Assembly: GCF_002964665.1 (NCBI RefSeq)
Contig: NZ_PQBZ01000010.1
Coordinates: forward strand, 1-61,021
From: Pseudoalteromonas sp. T1lg23B
GTDB taxonomy: Bacteria; Pseudomonadota; Gammaproteobacteria; Enterobacterales; Alteromonadaceae
Length of the DNA: 61,021 nt
Direction of reading: 5' to 3'
In this document: piece after piece, positions 60,971 to 61,021 of the stretch
Numbering within the stretch: the first letter of the stretch is position 1
How the letters are laid out: every line of letters begins with the position of its first letter
The notes under the pieces: generated by a model
Seen by the model: only the letters and a program-made list of their open reading frames with translations
Told to the model about the DNA's origin: nothing
Database searches by the model: none
Position numbers and translations under genes: made by a program

Positions 60971-60998
60971 TTGCGCTTTTTATTCGCCGCCCTATAAT
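60971..60998 (+). promoter_or_regulatory. rRNA operon P1-type promoter
   Basis: TTGCGC (60971-60976) and a perfect TATAAT (60993-60998) are 16 bp apart, followed by the GC-rich discriminator GCGACCCC typical of stringently controlled rRNA promoters. The upstream 100 bp are A/T-rich with A-tracts, fitting UP-element and Fis sites. yrdA is the usual left neighbour of an rrn operon in gammaproteobacteria, so the 16S gene should begin a few hundred bases past the window. No rRNA sequence is visible here. Confidence 0.85.
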
Positions 60999-61021
60999 GC
61001 GACCCCACTGACACGGAGCGC

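Noticed and set aside
60840..61021. 16S rRNA gene at the right edge
   Set aside because: Only the promoter and a few leader bases are present; no 16S sequence is inside the window.

Overview
This window looks like the replication-origin region of a marine gammaproteobacterium close to Pseudoalteromonas (order Alteromonadales). That is an inference from gene order and protein resemblance, since no database could be searched. The support is an atp operon next to parB-parA-rsmG-mnmG, a GATC-rich oriC between mnmG and mioC, a yidC-yidD-rnpA-rpmH / dnaA-dnaN-recF-gyrB block, and the conserved def-fmt-rsmB-trkA and dprA-smg-yrdD-tsaC-hemF-aroE-yrdB-yrdA strings that run up to an rRNA operon promoter at the right edge.

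Layout. (1) 1-3.5 kb is accessory: the 3' end of a gene with perfect 18-bp repeats (hexapeptide SAEGDF), a short HlyD-like adaptor, an unlisted 44-aa peptide with a double-glycine leader, and a membrane-bound ToxR/CadC-type regulator. (2) 3.7-10.8 kb is the complete F1Fo ATP synthase operon atpIBEFHAGDC. (3) 10.8-16 kb holds parB, parA, rsmG, mnmG, oriC and mioC. (4) 16.5-24 kb holds a PEP-mutase-family enzyme, an EAL phosphodiesterase, mnmE, a CadC-like TPR regulator and a three-gene periplasmic thiol-redox module. (5) 24.1-33.4 kb is the membrane insertion, RNase P, L34 and replication block, with two parS sites in recF and a gyrB split by a frameshift. (6) 33.5-41.2 kb holds glyQS, a small lipoprotein, a TusA-like protein and fadBA. 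(7) 41.4-51.9 kb holds slt, pepQ, yigZ, trkH, a PilZ protein and the trkA-rsmB-fmt-def operon. (8) 52-61 kb holds a LysM protein, dprA, smg, a topoisomerase-type zinc finger protein, tsaC, hemF, a chemoreceptor with a c-type haem motif, a truncated haemoglobin, aroE, a DUF1488 protein, a gamma-carbonic anhydrase and the rrn P1 promoter.

How the parts work together. DnaA acts at oriC, at boxes upstream of mioC, and probably at its own promoter. ParA and ParB would act on the two parS palindromes inside recF, so origin segregation and replication genes are interleaved. The less ordinary parts are the double-glycine peptide locus at the left edge, the CcdA/TlpA/degenerate-thioredoxin relay between mnmE and yidC, the haem-chemoreceptor/truncated-haemoglobin pair beside hemF, the split gyrB and a FadR-like operator before fadB. 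No tRNA, CRISPR array, insertion sequence or prophage was seen.
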